DNA of 64,000 nucleotides from VAZQ01 sp963816745 (GTDB taxonomy: Bacteria; Pseudomonadota; Alphaproteobacteria; Rhizobiales; Xanthobacteraceae). Below are positions 28,558 to 39,367 of the stretch, piece by piece (position 1 is the stretch's first letter; each line of letters opens with the position of its first letter). Location of the stretch: contig CAWFLQ010000013.1 of NCBI GenBank assembly GCA_963816745.1, positions 744,001-808,000 of the forward strand. The letters are read 5' to 3'. A program made the translations under genes and the position numbers. The notes beneath the pieces are model-generated. The model was given only the letters and a program-made list of their open reading frames with translations. It made no database searches and was not told the origin of the DNA.

Positions 28558-30825
28558 ATGACAACCGTCGGCCAAGCCGCCACCGCCGATCTGACGACGG
28601 CCGCCGCCGCTCCCGCGTCCGGAGGGACCGGGCGGGCGCTCGGCCTTGCCGCCGTCGCGCTCGCCCTCCTGTCGGCGCTGGTGACCTTTGTCGTGCTCGG
28701 GGGGCTCACCTCGATCGCGCCGACCCACGAGGTCGTGGTCTCGCTTCTGGCCGCCAACGCATTCACGATTTTTCTCCTCGTTCTGGTCATCGGGCGTGAG
28801 GTCTGGGGCGTCGTGCAGGCGCGCCGCCGCGGACGCGCCGCCGCGCGGCTGCACGTGCGCATCGTCGCCCTGTTCTCCATCATCGCCGCGGCGCCCGCGG
28901 TCCTGGTGGCGGTGGTCGCGAGCGTGACCCTCGATCGCGGCCTCGACCGCCTGTTCTCGCAGCAGATGCGGTCGTTGATCGAGAATTCGGTGATCGTGGC
29001 CGACGCCTATGTGCGCGAGCAGCGCCAGTTCGTGCGCGGAGACAGCATCGCCATCGCCATCGAGCTCGCCCGCGCCAAGCCGATGTTCGATCAGTCGCGC
29101 GAGCAGTTCCACCAGTTCCTCGCGGTCCAGGCATCGATCCGCGGTTTGCCGGCGGTCATGCTGCTCGACAAGGACCTCAACGTGATCGACCAGGTCGACC
29201 CGAGGGTCAGCCAGGCGTTCGAGAAGCCGACCCTCGAAGTGCTGCGAGCCAGCGACGACAGCGAGCCGCAGGTGGGGATCTTTCCCAATTACGTCGCCGC
29301 CGTGATCAAGCTGCGCGGCTACAACGATATCTATCTCTACATCGCACGGGTGCTCGACCAGCGCGTGATGGCGCAATTGCAGGCGACGCAGGCCGGCGTG
29401 AGCCAGTATGCCGATCTCGTGCAACGCCGCGTCGGCATCCAGATCGCTTTCGGATTGATGTACACCGTCATCGCTCTGACCGTGCTGCTCTCGGCGGTCT
29501 GGATCGGCCTCAACTTTGCCAATTACCTGGTGGCGCCGATCCGCCGCCTGATCGGCGCGGCGCAGGTCGTCGCCACCGGCAATCTCTACGTCCAGGTGCC
29601 GACCCGGCGCGCCGAAGGCGACCTCGCGCAGCTGGGCGAGACCTTCAACAAAATGACGCAGGAGCTGCGCACTCAGCGCGACGACATCGTACGCGCCCGT
29701 GACCTGATCGACAGCCGCCGCCGCTTCACCGAGGCCGTGCTGGCGGGCGCCAGCGCTGGCGTCATCGGCGTCGATGGCGAGGGTTGCATCAGCATCCTGA
29801 ACCGGTCCGCCGAGCAACTGGTCGGGCGCTCGGAAGCCGACGCGCTGGGCCGGCCGCTCATCGAGATCGTGCCCGAGCTCGCCGACTTGTTCGCGACCGC
29901 GCGCGCGGGCGGGCAGCGCCTGGTGCAGGGCCAGGTGAACATCAACCGCAATGGCCGCGAGCGCAACGTGTCGGTCCGGGTCACGACCGAGCAACCCGGC
30001 GCCGCCGAGCGTGGCTATGTGCTCACCCTCGACGACATCACCGAGCTCGTGACCGCGCAGCGCACCTCCGCTTGGGCCGACATCGCGCGGCGCATTGCGC
30101 ACGAGATCAAGAACCCGCTCACGCCGATCCAGCTCTCGGCAGAGCGGCTCAAGCGCAAATATGCCTCGGTGATCAAGGACGACGCCGGCATCTTCCAGCA
30201 ATGCACCGATACCATCGTCCGTCAGGTCGACGACATCAAGCGCATGGTGGACGAGTTCTCGCGTTTCGCCCGCATGCCGAAGCCGGCGATGGCAGCCGAG
30301 GACGTCGCCGACACCGTGCGCCAGGTGGTGTTCCTCCAGCGCGTCGGCAATGCCGACATGGACATCGACCTCGAGATCGCGGAAGACCCGATGCCGGCGA
30401 AATTCGACCGCCGGCTCATCTCCCAGGGGCTCACCAACATCATCAAGAACGCCACCGAGGCGATCGCCGCCGTGCCGCCGGCCGAGCTCGGCCGCGGCCA
30501 TATCCGGGTCTGGGCCGCCCGCGACGGCGACGACATCGTCATCGACGTGGTGGACAACGGGATCGGGCTGCCGAAAGAGAACCGCAGCCGGCTTCTCGAG
30601 CCCTATGTCACGACCCGAGAGAAGGGCACGGGCTTGGGTCTCGCCATCGTCGGCAAGATCCTGGAAGAGCACGGCGGGCGCATCGAGCTCGGCGATGCCG
30701 CCAACAAGATACCCGGCCAACGGGGAGCATGGATGCGGCTGCGCTTTGCGGCGGAATCCGCGGGCGTCAGCGAGTCGAAGCCTTTGACCAAGCTTGAAAT
30801 CCATCAACTCGCAACGAATGCTTGA
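28558..30825 (+). CDS. ntrY: Nitrogen regulation sensor histidine kinase NtrY
   Basis: NtrY is a membrane sensor paired with NtrX, linked to nitrogen and redox or envelope signals. The 755-residue product has three N-terminal membrane segments (about residues 25-115), a periplasmic region, a fourth segment (about 305-325), HAMP (NYLVAPIRRLIGAAQVVATGN), PAS, the H-box RRIAHEIKNPLTPIQLSAERL and the ATPase boxes DNGIGLPKENRSRLLEPYVTT and GTGLGLAIV. The start at 28558 is favoured over 28483 because the latter adds a non-conserved leader. No frameshift here. Confidence 0.95.
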   Translation: MTTVGQAATADLTTAAAAPASGGTGRALGLAAVALALLSALVTFVVLGGLTSIAPTHEVVVSLLAANAFTIFLLVLVIGREVWGVVQARRRGRAAARLHVRIVALFSIIAAAPAVLVAVVASVTLDRGLDRLFSQQMRSLIENSVIVADAYVREQRQFVRGDSIAIAIELARAKPMFDQSREQFHQFLAVQASIRGLPAVMLLDKDLNVIDQVDPRVSQAFEKPTLEVLRASDDSEPQVGIFPNYVAAVIKLRGYNDIYLYIARVLDQRVMAQLQATQAGVSQYADLVQRRVGIQIAFGLMYTVIALTVLLSAVWIGLNFANYLVAPIRRLIGAAQVVATGNLYVQVPTRRAEGDLAQLGETFNKMTQELRTQRDDIVRARDLIDSRRRFTEAVLAGASAGVIGVDGEGCISILNRSAEQLVGRSEADALGRPLIEIVPELADLFATARAGGQRLVQGQVNINRNGRERNVSVRVTTEQPGAAERGYVLTLDDITELVTAQRTSAWADIARRIAHEIKNPLTPIQLSAERLKRKYASVIKDDAGIFQQCTDTIVRQVDDIKRMVDEFSRFARMPKPAMAAEDVADTVRQVVFLQRVGNADMDIDLEIAEDPMPAKFDRRLISQGLTNIIKNATEAIAAVPPAELGRGHIRVWAARDGDDIVIDVVDNGIGLPKENRSRLLEPYVTTREKGTGLGLAIVGKILEEHGGRIELGDAANKIPGQRGAWMRLRFAAESAGVSESKPLTKLEIHQLATNA

Positions 30826-30830
30826 ACCCC

Positions 30831-32195
30831 ATGGCCGATGACATCCTCATAGTCGACGACGAAGCGGATATCCGGGAGCTGGTTTCCGGCATCCTGCAGG
30901 ACGAAGGCTTCATCACGCGCTCCGCGCGTGACAGCGACGACGCGTTGCAGCACGTGGCGAGCCGGCGGCCCAACCTGGTCTTCCTCGACATCTGGCTGCA
31001 AGGCAGCCGCCTCGACGGGCTGCAGTTGCTGGATGCGATGAAAGGCCAGCATCCGGAGCTGCCGATCGTCATGATCTCGGGTCACGGAAACATCGAGACC
31101 GCGGTCGCGGCCATCAAGCAGGGCGCCTACGACTTCATCGAGAAACCGTTCAAGGCCGACCGGCTGGTGCTGGTCGCCCAGCGCGCGCTGGAAACGTCGC
31201 GGCTCAAGCGCGAGGTCAAGGCGCTCAAGCAGCTGTCACCGTCGACGCTGGTCGGCAAGTCGTCGTCGATCAACCAGTTGCGCCAGACGGTCGAGAAGAT
31301 CTCCCCGACCAACAGCCGCGTCCTCATCATCGGTCCCGCCGGCGCCGGCAAGGAATTGGCAGCGCGCGCGATCCACGCCCAGTCGGGGCGCGCCAACGGG
31401 CCGTTCATCGTCATCAACGCGGCGGCGATGATGCCGGAACGGATGGAGCTCGAGCTGTTCGGCGTGGAGGTGCCGGCCGACGGGCAACCGCGCAAGGTCG
31501 GCGCGCTCGAAGAGGCTCACGGCGGCACGCTGTTCGTCGACGAGATCGCCGACATGCCGCGGGAGACCCAGAACAAGATCCTGCGGGTGCTGGTCGAGCA
31601 GACCTTCCAGCGCGTCGGCGGCACCCACAAGGTGCAGGTGGACGTGCGCATCATCTCGTCCACCGGCCGCAACATCGAGGCCGAGATCGCCGCCGGCAAG
31701 TTCCGCGAGGACCTCTATCACCGCCTCTCGGTCGTGCCGATGCGCGTGCCGCCGCTGGCCGAGCGCCGCGAGGATATTCCCCATCTGATCGAGTATTTCA
31801 TGGAGCAGATCTCGCACGCGACCGGCCTGCCCAAGCGGCTGATCGGCGACGATGCCATGGCCGTGCTGCAATCGCACGACTGGCCGGGCAACGTGCGCCA
31901 ACTGCGCAACAACGTCGAGCGGCTGATGATCCTGGCCGGCGGCGATCCGGAAGCGGTCATCACCGCCGACATGCTGCCGCAGGACGTCGGCTCGATGGTC
32001 CCCTCCATGCCGGGCGGCGACGGCGGCGAGCACCTCATGGGATTACCGCTGCGGGATGCGCGCGAGGTGTTCGAGCGCGAATATCTGGTGGCGCAGATCA
32101 GCAGGTTCGGCGGTAACATCTCACGCACCGCTGAATTCGTCGGCATGGAGCGATCGGCGCTCCATCGCAAACTCAAGGCTTTGGGGATAGACTGA
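30831..32195 (+). CDS. ntrX: Nitrogen regulation response regulator NtrX
   Basis: The 454-residue regulator has a receiver domain (D in LVFLDIWLQGS), an AAA+ domain with Walker A GPAGAGKE and Walker B GGTLFVDEIADMP, and a Fis-type helix-turn-helix (GGNISRTAEFVGMERSALHRKL). The sigma-54 GAFTGA loop is absent: ELELFGVEVPADGQPRKVG stands in its place. This is normal for alphaproteobacterial NtrX and means it need not act through sigma-54. Six bases separate it from ntrY. Confidence 0.95.
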   Translation: MADDILIVDDEADIRELVSGILQDEGFITRSARDSDDALQHVASRRPNLVFLDIWLQGSRLDGLQLLDAMKGQHPELPIVMISGHGNIETAVAAIKQGAYDFIEKPFKADRLVLVAQRALETSRLKREVKALKQLSPSTLVGKSSSINQLRQTVEKISPTNSRVLIIGPAGAGKELAARAIHAQSGRANGPFIVINAAAMMPERMELELFGVEVPADGQPRKVGALEEAHGGTLFVDEIADMPRETQNKILRVLVEQTFQRVGGTHKVQVDVRIISSTGRNIEAEIAAGKFREDLYHRLSVVPMRVPPLAERREDIPHLIEYFMEQISHATGLPKRLIGDDAMAVLQSHDWPGNVRQLRNNVERLMILAGGDPEAVITADMLPQDVGSMVPSMPGGDGGEHLMGLPLRDAREVFEREYLVAQISRFGGNISRTAEFVGMERSALHRKLKALGID

Positions 32196-32205
32196 CACGA
32201 GGATG

Positions 32206-32333
32206 TAGCGAATAGCGAATAGCGAGTAGCGAATGGCGACGAGGGCTACCCGCGGTTTGCGAGCCACTACTGCTCGGCGTTCGGTACGTGTTATTGGCAA
32301 TCTTCTATTCGCTATTCGCTATTCGCTATTCGC
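32206..32333. repeat. GCGAATA-unit inverted repeat pair
   Basis: The left arm (32206-32238) is a run of GCGAATA/GCGAGTA/GCGAATG units, and the right arm (32303-32333) is the same unit in reverse complement (TATTCGC repeated). The arms can fold into one long hairpin with a 64-base loop. A second copy of this design is at 53309-53388 and a fragment at 38432-38454. The repeat supplies the start and signal peptide of the next gene. Confidence 0.75.
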
Positions 32334-32961
32334 GCTGTCTGCGCTTGTCGTCCTCGGTCTCCCGCTGGCAGCGCAGAGCCCGCAGGAGGTGCAGAAGACG
32401 GCCGAGCAGGTGATCCGCAAGCTCGATCTGCAAACGACGCTGCCGCGCGATCCGGAACGGCCTCGTTTCAACTTCCAGATGCCGGGCGAGGTGCTCTGGC
32501 TGGTGATCGCAGTCGGGCTTGGCGTGCTGATCTATGCCTTCCGCGACTACATCCCGATCTGGCGATGGGGGCAGGGCGGGGCATGGACCCCCGACGAGAC
32601 CGCAGCCGGCAGCGGCGAGGCGCGCGCCCCGGCAGCGGTGCTCGGTGCCGCGGACGATCTCGCCGCCGAAGGCCGGTTCGTCGAAGCCATGCACGTGCTG
32701 CTGCTGCAAAGCCTGGCCGACATCCGCGCCGGCCTCGATGAGCAGTTCGCGGATTCGCTCACCAGCCGGGAAATCCTGCGCAGCAGCACCCGGCTCTCGG
32801 AAGCGGGGCGCGCCTCGCTGCGCGACATCGTGAACCGGGTGGAGTGGACCTATTTCGGCGAGCATCCGGCCGCGTTGTCGGACTACGAGGCCTGCCGCGC
32901 CAGCTTCAACGCGCTTGTCCAAACCCTGCACGGCACCGTGCCGCAGCGGAGCGCCGCATGA
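32233..32961 (+). CDS. DUF4129-type protein of the MoxR cluster
   Basis: The 242-residue product has an N-terminal signal or anchor (about residues 24-50, ending LAAQS), a second membrane segment (about 82-98, VLWLVIAVGLGVLIYAF) and a cytosolic domain with LAAEGRFVEAMHVLLLQSLADIR, LTSREILRSSTR and a C-terminal WTYFGEHPA, which match DUF4129. Such proteins accompany MoxR ATPases and transglutaminase or DUF58 genes in envelope clusters. The ATG lies in the left arm of the GCGAATA repeat and the signal core in the right arm, so the N terminus appears repeat-derived. Its stop overlaps the next start. Confidence 0.72.
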   Translation: MATRATRGLRATTARRSVRVIGNLLFAIRYSLFALSALVVLGLPLAAQSPQEVQKTAEQVIRKLDLQTTLPRDPERPRFNFQMPGEVLWLVIAVGLGVLIYAFRDYIPIWRWGQGGAWTPDETAAGSGEARAPAAVLGAADDLAAEGRFVEAMHVLLLQSLADIRAGLDEQFADSLTSREILRSSTRLSEAGRASLRDIVNRVEWTYFGEHPAALSDYEACRASFNALVQTLHGTVPQRSAA

Positions 32962-34170
32962 ACGGCGAACCGATCTTCTCCCGACGGCTGTTCATGGGAT
33001 GGATCGCCGGCGCGGTCGTGCTCTTCGCGGCGTCGCTCTTCCTCATGGGCAGCAGTGGCGAACAATCCGGTCCGGACAGCACCGGCGCCAGCACGTTCTC
33101 GCGCTCGGCCATCGGCCATGCCGGCATCGCCGAGGTCCTGACGCGGCTGGGGATACCGGTCGTCAAGAGCCGATACAACTCCCTGGAAAAGCTTTCGGAC
33201 GGAAGCCTCCTGGTGATCGCCGAGCCGCGCACGGCCCGTCAATCGGAAGAGGAGATCCGCACGCTGCTCAAGGCCGACGACATTCTGCTGGTGCTGCCGA
33301 AGTGGATCGGCCTACCGAGCAAGCAGACGGACGGATGGCTGCGCCAGGTCGTGGAGCGCCTCCCTGGAGAACCGCAGTGGGCGCTGCGGCTGGTGGCGCC
33401 GCGCGCCGAGGTGGTGCGCGAGACCGGCGACGTGACCTGGACCACGAATGCGCTCGGCCTCACCCCGAGCCTCGCGTCACCCATTCAACTGATGAGCGGC
33501 CCGGGCCTGCGGCCGATCATCGGGGGCGAGCGCGGCATGCTCCTGGGCGAGATCAGCGATCGTGGTCGCAGGATCTGGGTGCTGTCTGACCCCGACGTGA
33601 TTTCCAATCACGGCCTGGCGCGGGAAGGCAACGCCGCATTGGCGGTCGCCATCATCAAGCGCCTGCGCAGCGGCGACGGCAGCGTCGTGTTCGACGAGAC
33701 CGTGCACGGCTATCTCGCCAAGCCGTCGAGCCCGTTCATGCTGCTGTTCCGCTTTCCGTTCGTGGTCGCCACCGTCCAGGGGCTGATCGCCGTCGCGCTG
33801 CTGCTGTGGGCCACGATGGCGCGCTTCGGCGCGCCGCAGTCGGCGCCGCCGCCGCTGAGCGCCGGGCGCGGGAGCCTGTTGCAGAACATGGCCAAGCTGA
33901 TCGAATTCACAGGACATCAGCCGGTGATGGTGGCCCGCTACGTCCAGGAAACCGTTCGCGACGTTGCACGCCAGCTGCATGCGCCGCGCGAGCTCGCCGG
34001 CGCCGGGCTGATCGCCTGGCTGCAGCGGGTCGGCGGCGCGCGCGGGGTTGAAGTCGATTGCGGCGCGCTGATGCGCGGCGCCGACGAGCTCGGCACGACG
34101 CGGCGGCGGGATCCGTCATCGCTGGTTCGCCTCGCGCGTGATACTCATCGTTGGAAGGGGGAGATACTCG

Positions 34171-35128
<958 letters not shown>

Positions 35129-35134
35129 GCCGCG

Positions 35135-36453
35135 ATGATCCGACCGACCAGCCGCGCGGTTCTGCTCTTCGCCGGCGGGATTCCGCTCGCGCTTGTTCGT
35201 CGTCATCTACGATCCCAGCCTCTGGGTGCTGTCGTTCAACTACGGCCTCCTGGTCCTGCTCGTGACCGGAACGGACGCCCTGCTGGCGTTTCCGCCGCCG
35301 GCTGCTCGAGGTCAAGATCGTGGTGCCGGATAAGGTCTATATCGGCGAGCGCGGGGCGATCACGGCCGTCATCGCGCGCTACCCGGTGGCGCCGGGCCAC
35401 GCATTTCGAGTTGATCGCGGAACAAGCGCGGCGACGTCGAGCCGACGGAGATCGTCGCCGGGGACTTGCCGATCGATGGGGAGGCGCAGAATTGCGCTTC
35501 CAGTCGTTCCTCGCCGCCGCGGACAGGTGAAGATCGACCATGTCTGGCTGCGCTGGCGCGGGCCGCTCGGGCTCGTCGAATTCACCCGCAGGATCGCCGT
35601 CGGCCGCACCATCGACGTGCTGCCCAATGTCCGCGGCGTGCACAGCGCGACGCTGCAATTCTTCGCGCAGGAAGCGATCTACGGCATCAAGACGAGCAGC
35701 AGACGGGCGAGGGCGCCGAGTTCGACGCCTTGCGCGACTATGCCCCCGGGTTCGACAGCCGCTTCATCGACTGGAAGCATTCCGCCCGCCATCGCAAGCT
35801 CCTGTGCAAGGAATTCCGGACCGAGCGCAATCACCAAGTGATCATGGCCTTCGATACCGGCTATCTCATGCTCGAGCCGGTCGACGCCATCACGCGGCTC
35901 GATCATGCCATCAACGCCGGGCTGATGCTGGCCTGGGTGTCGCTCCGCGGCGGCGACCTGGTGGGCACCTACGGCTTCGATGCGGCGGTGCGGCAGTATC
36001 TCGGCCCGATGCGCGGGGTGTCGAGCTTCACCCGCATCCAGCGCGCGACCGCCGAGCTCGACTACCATCACCAGGAGACCAATTTCACCCTCGGCCTGGC
36101 CGAGCTCAATGCGCGCCTCAAGCGGCGCGCGCTCGTCATCCTGTTCACCGATTTCGTCGATACCGTCACCGCCGAGCTGCTGATCGAGAGCATGCAGCGG
36201 GTCGCCAACCGGCATGTCGTCGTGTTCGTCACCCAGCGCGGCTCGGTGCTCCAGCGCGCGGTCGATGCGCCGCCGAACCAGTTCGGCGACGTCGCACAAG
36301 CCGTGATCGCGCACGATTTCCTGCGCGAGCGCAGCATCGTGTTCGAGCGGCTGGAGCGGCTCGGCGTGCACTGCCTCGACGTGCCGAGCCGCGGCCTGCT
36401 CGGTCGCGCTCATCAACCGCTACCTGCTGATCAAGCAACGGGGGCTGATATGA
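35135..36453 (+). CDS. DUF58 domain protein (several frameshifts)
   Basis: DUF58 proteins, with a von Willebrand-like region, are regular partners of MoxR. The reading frame changes about five times in the first 600 bases; the first is an extra T at about 35192 (GCGCTTGTTC for GCGCTGTTC). Across frames the family motifs remain: VVIYDPSLWVLSF equivalent, a GEGAEFDALRDYAPGFDSR motif, IDWKHSARHRKLLCKEF and LVILFTDFVDTVTAELLIE. Two membrane segments are expected at the N terminus. The stop overlaps the next ATG in ATGA. Confidence 0.82.
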
Positions 36454-37570
36454 CGATGGAAGCCGCCGCTCCCGATCGAGCTCCGCCGGCGGTCGGCATG
36501 CCAGGCAGGTCGGAGCTCGTTCTCAAGAGCAGCGAATTCCGCAAGGGTCGCGAAGCGAGCTGGCGCGAGCTCGAAGGGCTCGTCGGCCGGGTCGAGCAAC
36601 GCGGCGTGCGCCGGCTGTCGCTCGACGAGCTGCAGCGGTTGCCGATCCTCTACCGCGCCGCGCTCTCGTCGCTGTCGGTCGCGCGCACCATCGCGCTCGA
36701 CCGCAACCTGCTGCTCTACCTGGAAAGCCTCGCGCTCCGGGCGTTCCTGGCGGTCTACGGGCCGCGCGCGAAGCCGCTCGGAAGGTCTGCGCGCCTTCTT
36801 CGGGCGCGAGCTGCCGGCGGCGGTGCGCTCGGCACGCTGGCATATCCTGATCGCCGCGCTCTGCCTGCTGGTCGGCACCGTGGCGGGCTTCATGCTCACC
36901 GTGCAGGACGAAGCCTGGTTCTCGACGCTGGTGCCGTCCGGGCTCGGCGGCGGGCGCGGCCCCTCGAGCACCCGCGCCGATCTCTACGACAAGGAAATCT
37001 TCGCGCCCTGGCCGGGCGCGGTCGAGTCGTTCGGCATCTTCGCCAATGTGCTGTTCAGCCACAACACGCTGGTCGGCATCATGACGTTCGGGCTGGGCAT
37101 GGCGGTCGGCATCCCGACGATCCTGCTGTCGGCCTATCAGGGTTTGCCGCTCGGCGCATTCATCGCGCTGCACTACAACCGCGAGCTGACGGTCGACTTC
37201 CTCGGCTGGCTTTCGATCCACGGCGTCACCGAATTGGGCGCGCTCATCCTGTTCGCGGCGGGCGGCCTGGTGATCGCGGAAAAGATGCTGTTTCCCGGCC
37301 GCTATTCCCGGATCGAGAATCTCGCTTTGCATGGCCGGCTGGCGGCGCAGATGGCGGTCGGCGCCGTCCTGATGCTGTTCGTGGCGGCGATCCTCGAAGG
37401 CGGCTTTCGCCAGCTGGTGGCGAGCACGCCGTTGCGCTTCGCGATCGGATTCGGCGTCGGCGCGCTGTGGCTCGCCTATTTCTGTCTCGCCGGCAGAAGA
37501 GGCGAAACCGTGACGCTGGTCCACGAGCGCACCTCGGAATTCCTCGAAGGCGGCGCGGCGCCAGCGGCGC
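36450..37570 (+). CDS. Stage II sporulation protein M-like membrane protein (frameshifted)
   Basis: SpoIIM-type (DUF95) proteins are polytopic and occur in MoxR clusters of non-sporulating bacteria. The N-terminal cytosolic helix region (ASWRELEGLVGRVEQRGVRRLS) is in one frame. After a shift near 36790 the membrane part follows: ILIAALCLLVGTVAGFML, FANVLFSHNTLVGIMTFGLG, GLPLGAFIALHYNRELTVDF, ELGALILFAAGGLVIAEKM. The C-terminal end is uncertain because no stop is seen before the next gene, so another base error is likely around 37560. Confidence 0.8.
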
Positions 37571-38435
37571 CAGATCGTCACGCCGGAAGGCGTTCCGGTC
37601 ACCGTCGAGCTCGCCGACTACGGCGAGCGGATGGTGCGCTCTGACGATCGACCTCTTCATCTGGCTGATGGCGACGCTCGCGATCTTCATCCCGATCATA
37701 TGGGCGATCGGAAAGAGCGGCGGCAGCTTGATCGCGATCTCGATCGCGCTGTTCATCGGCTTCATCGTCCGCAATCTCTATTTCGTCTATTTCGAGCTGG
37801 CGTGGCGGGGCGCGACCCCGGGCAAGCGCCTGGTCGGCCTGCGCGTGATCGACCGCGCCGGCGGGCCATTGCTGCCGTCCGCCGTCGTCGCGCGCAACCT
37901 CACGCGCGAGGTCGAGATGTTCCTTCCCCTGGGTGTGCTCCTGACCTGGGGAAAGACGGAAACCGGGGTCGATTGGGAAAATCTGGCAATCGCGGTCTGG
38001 CTGCTGTTCTTCGCGGCGCTGCCGTTCATCAATCGCGACCGCATGCGTGGCGGCGATCTGATCGCCGGCACCATGGTCATCTCGCTGCCCAAGCGGCTGC
38101 TTGCGGGCGACCTGGTCGAGCGAGCGGTGCAGTTCGCCTTCACCGAGCAGCAATTGCGCGCCTATGGCGCTTTCGAGCTGCAGGTGCTCGAGGAATTGCT
38201 GCGTCGTCCGGATTCGCCGGAATCAGTGCGGGTGCTGAACGAAGTCTGCGACAAGATCTGTCGTCGGATCGGCTGGACCACGCCGGTCGCACCGGCGGAC
38301 GTCGTGCCGTTCCTGCGCGAGTTCTACACCGCCGAGCGCGCCTTCCTCGAGCGCGAACAGCTCTACGGCAAGGCGCGCGCCGATAAATACGCGCAACCCG
38401 GCAACGCAAGTGGCGGGGGAGCAAAAAGCCAGTAG
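37571..38435 (+). CDS. RDD family membrane protein (frameshift near start)
   Basis: RDD proteins have three or more membrane helices, with conserved R and D residues. Here the N-terminal QIVTPEGVPVTVELADYGERM is in one frame, and after a shift near 37636 the rest follows: LTIDLFIWLMATLAIFIPIIW, ELAWRGATPGKRLVGLRVIDR, NRDRMRGGDLIAGTMVIS. A C-terminal soluble extension (about 90 residues) follows. It closes the MoxR cluster. The true start codon is obscured by sequence errors at the junction with the SpoIIM-like gene. Confidence 0.78.
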
Positions 38436-38454
38436 CGCAACTCGCTATTCGCTG
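38432..38454. repeat. GCGAATA-type repeat fragment
   Basis: GTAGCGCAACTCGCTATTCGC resembles one degraded unit pair of the repeats at 32206 and 53309. It lies in the short gap between two convergent genes and partly covers the RDD gene's stop. Confidence 0.5.
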
Positions 38455-38457
38455 GGT

Positions 38458-39225
38458 TCAGTCGAACACCGCCGCGATCTGCTCGATGTTGATGCCTTCC
38501 TTCGCCACGCGCAGATCATGATAGGTGACAACGACGGCGATGGCGTTGAATGCGCCCAGGACGCCATTGAGGATCACGCCGCCGATCAGCGCCAATGTCG
38601 GTCCGGCCAGGGCTTCCAAGGACGTATTGATCCCCCCGATGATCGCGCTGCCCACGACGGCCACGATGATTATCAGGCCGAAAATCTTCCAGCGATGTCC
38701 CTTGGTCAGTTGCGAGCTGCGCCGCAGGCTGCGGATCGGGCCCAGGGTCTCGACGACACAGACCGGCGTCGCGACGAACCACATCGTCATCAGGATGAAA
38801 CCCGGAACGATCAGCAGCAGGAACGCGAGCCCGATGAGGAAGTACGCGACGAACAAAAGCACGAGAATGAAGAAAAATCGGCGCAATCCGACTTGCAACA
38901 ACTCGACCAAGTTGACCGGCCGGCCGCGCATGTCCTGAAACGCGCCGTACAGAACGATCGCCTGACAGAGACCGTTGAGCACGACGGTCAGAACGAGGGC
39001 AAGCATGATTATGCCCACGCTCTGAAGCACGGCTTCGGGTGAGGTGTTGTTCACGTCGAGGTCGGCCGACACTTTGACGATCAGTGCGCCCGGCAGGTTC
39101 GCGATCGCCGTCACGATGAAGAACGGCAGAAAATTTCGCGACAGGACGGAGGACGTGCGGTTGAGAACGCGGCCGACCCGGAAATCGCCTTCGGCAAAGC
39201 GAGCGGACAGAGATGTGTCGGTCAT
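38458..39225 (-). CDS. GDPD-membrane-domain-like protein, copy A
   Basis: This is a 255-residue polytopic protein with about six hydrophobic segments (FFIVTAIANLPGALIV, IIMLALVLTVVLNGLCQAIVLYG, FFILVLLFVAYFLIGLAFLLLIVPG, IFGLIIIVAVVGSAIIGG and others). The conserved LYGAFQDMRGRPVNLVE and SLRRSSQLTKGHRWKIFG motifs recall the glycerophosphodiester phosphodiesterase membrane-domain and YciC-like families. The function is unknown. The start at 39225 (MTDTSLSARFAEGDFRVG) is shared with its paralogue. Confidence 0.8.
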   Translation of the reverse strand: MTDTSLSARFAEGDFRVGRVLNRTSSVLSRNFLPFFIVTAIANLPGALIVKVSADLDVNNTSPEAVLQSVGIIMLALVLTVVLNGLCQAIVLYGAFQDMRGRPVNLVELLQVGLRRFFFILVLLFVAYFLIGLAFLLLIVPGFILMTMWFVATPVCVVETLGPIRSLRRSSQLTKGHRWKIFGLIIIVAVVGSAIIGGINTSLEALAGPTLALIGGVILNGVLGAFNAIAVVVTYHDLRVAKEGINIEQIAAVFD

Positions 39226-39367
39226 GAGTCGCTCCATCGCGCTCGACTGCTACAAGTTTCTACCCTGCCGAGGGCGCCGTGCTCAAGCGGCCAGGGCGCA
39301 TCCCGGGTGGATTTGAACGGGATGCGCTTCTGGACGCGTTGCTTTGCCTATGAGGAACGGCGGAAGA

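Noticed and set aside
28498..30807. A 769-residue minus-strand frame opposite ntrY
   Set aside because: It is an antisense shadow of a gene with strong domain motifs. Composition is H, D, R and L-rich, as expected from the complement of a GC-rich gene.
30831..32195. Loss of the GAFTGA motif in NtrX as a defect
   Set aside because: Absence of GAFTGA is usual in alphaproteobacterial NtrX, so it is not unusual.
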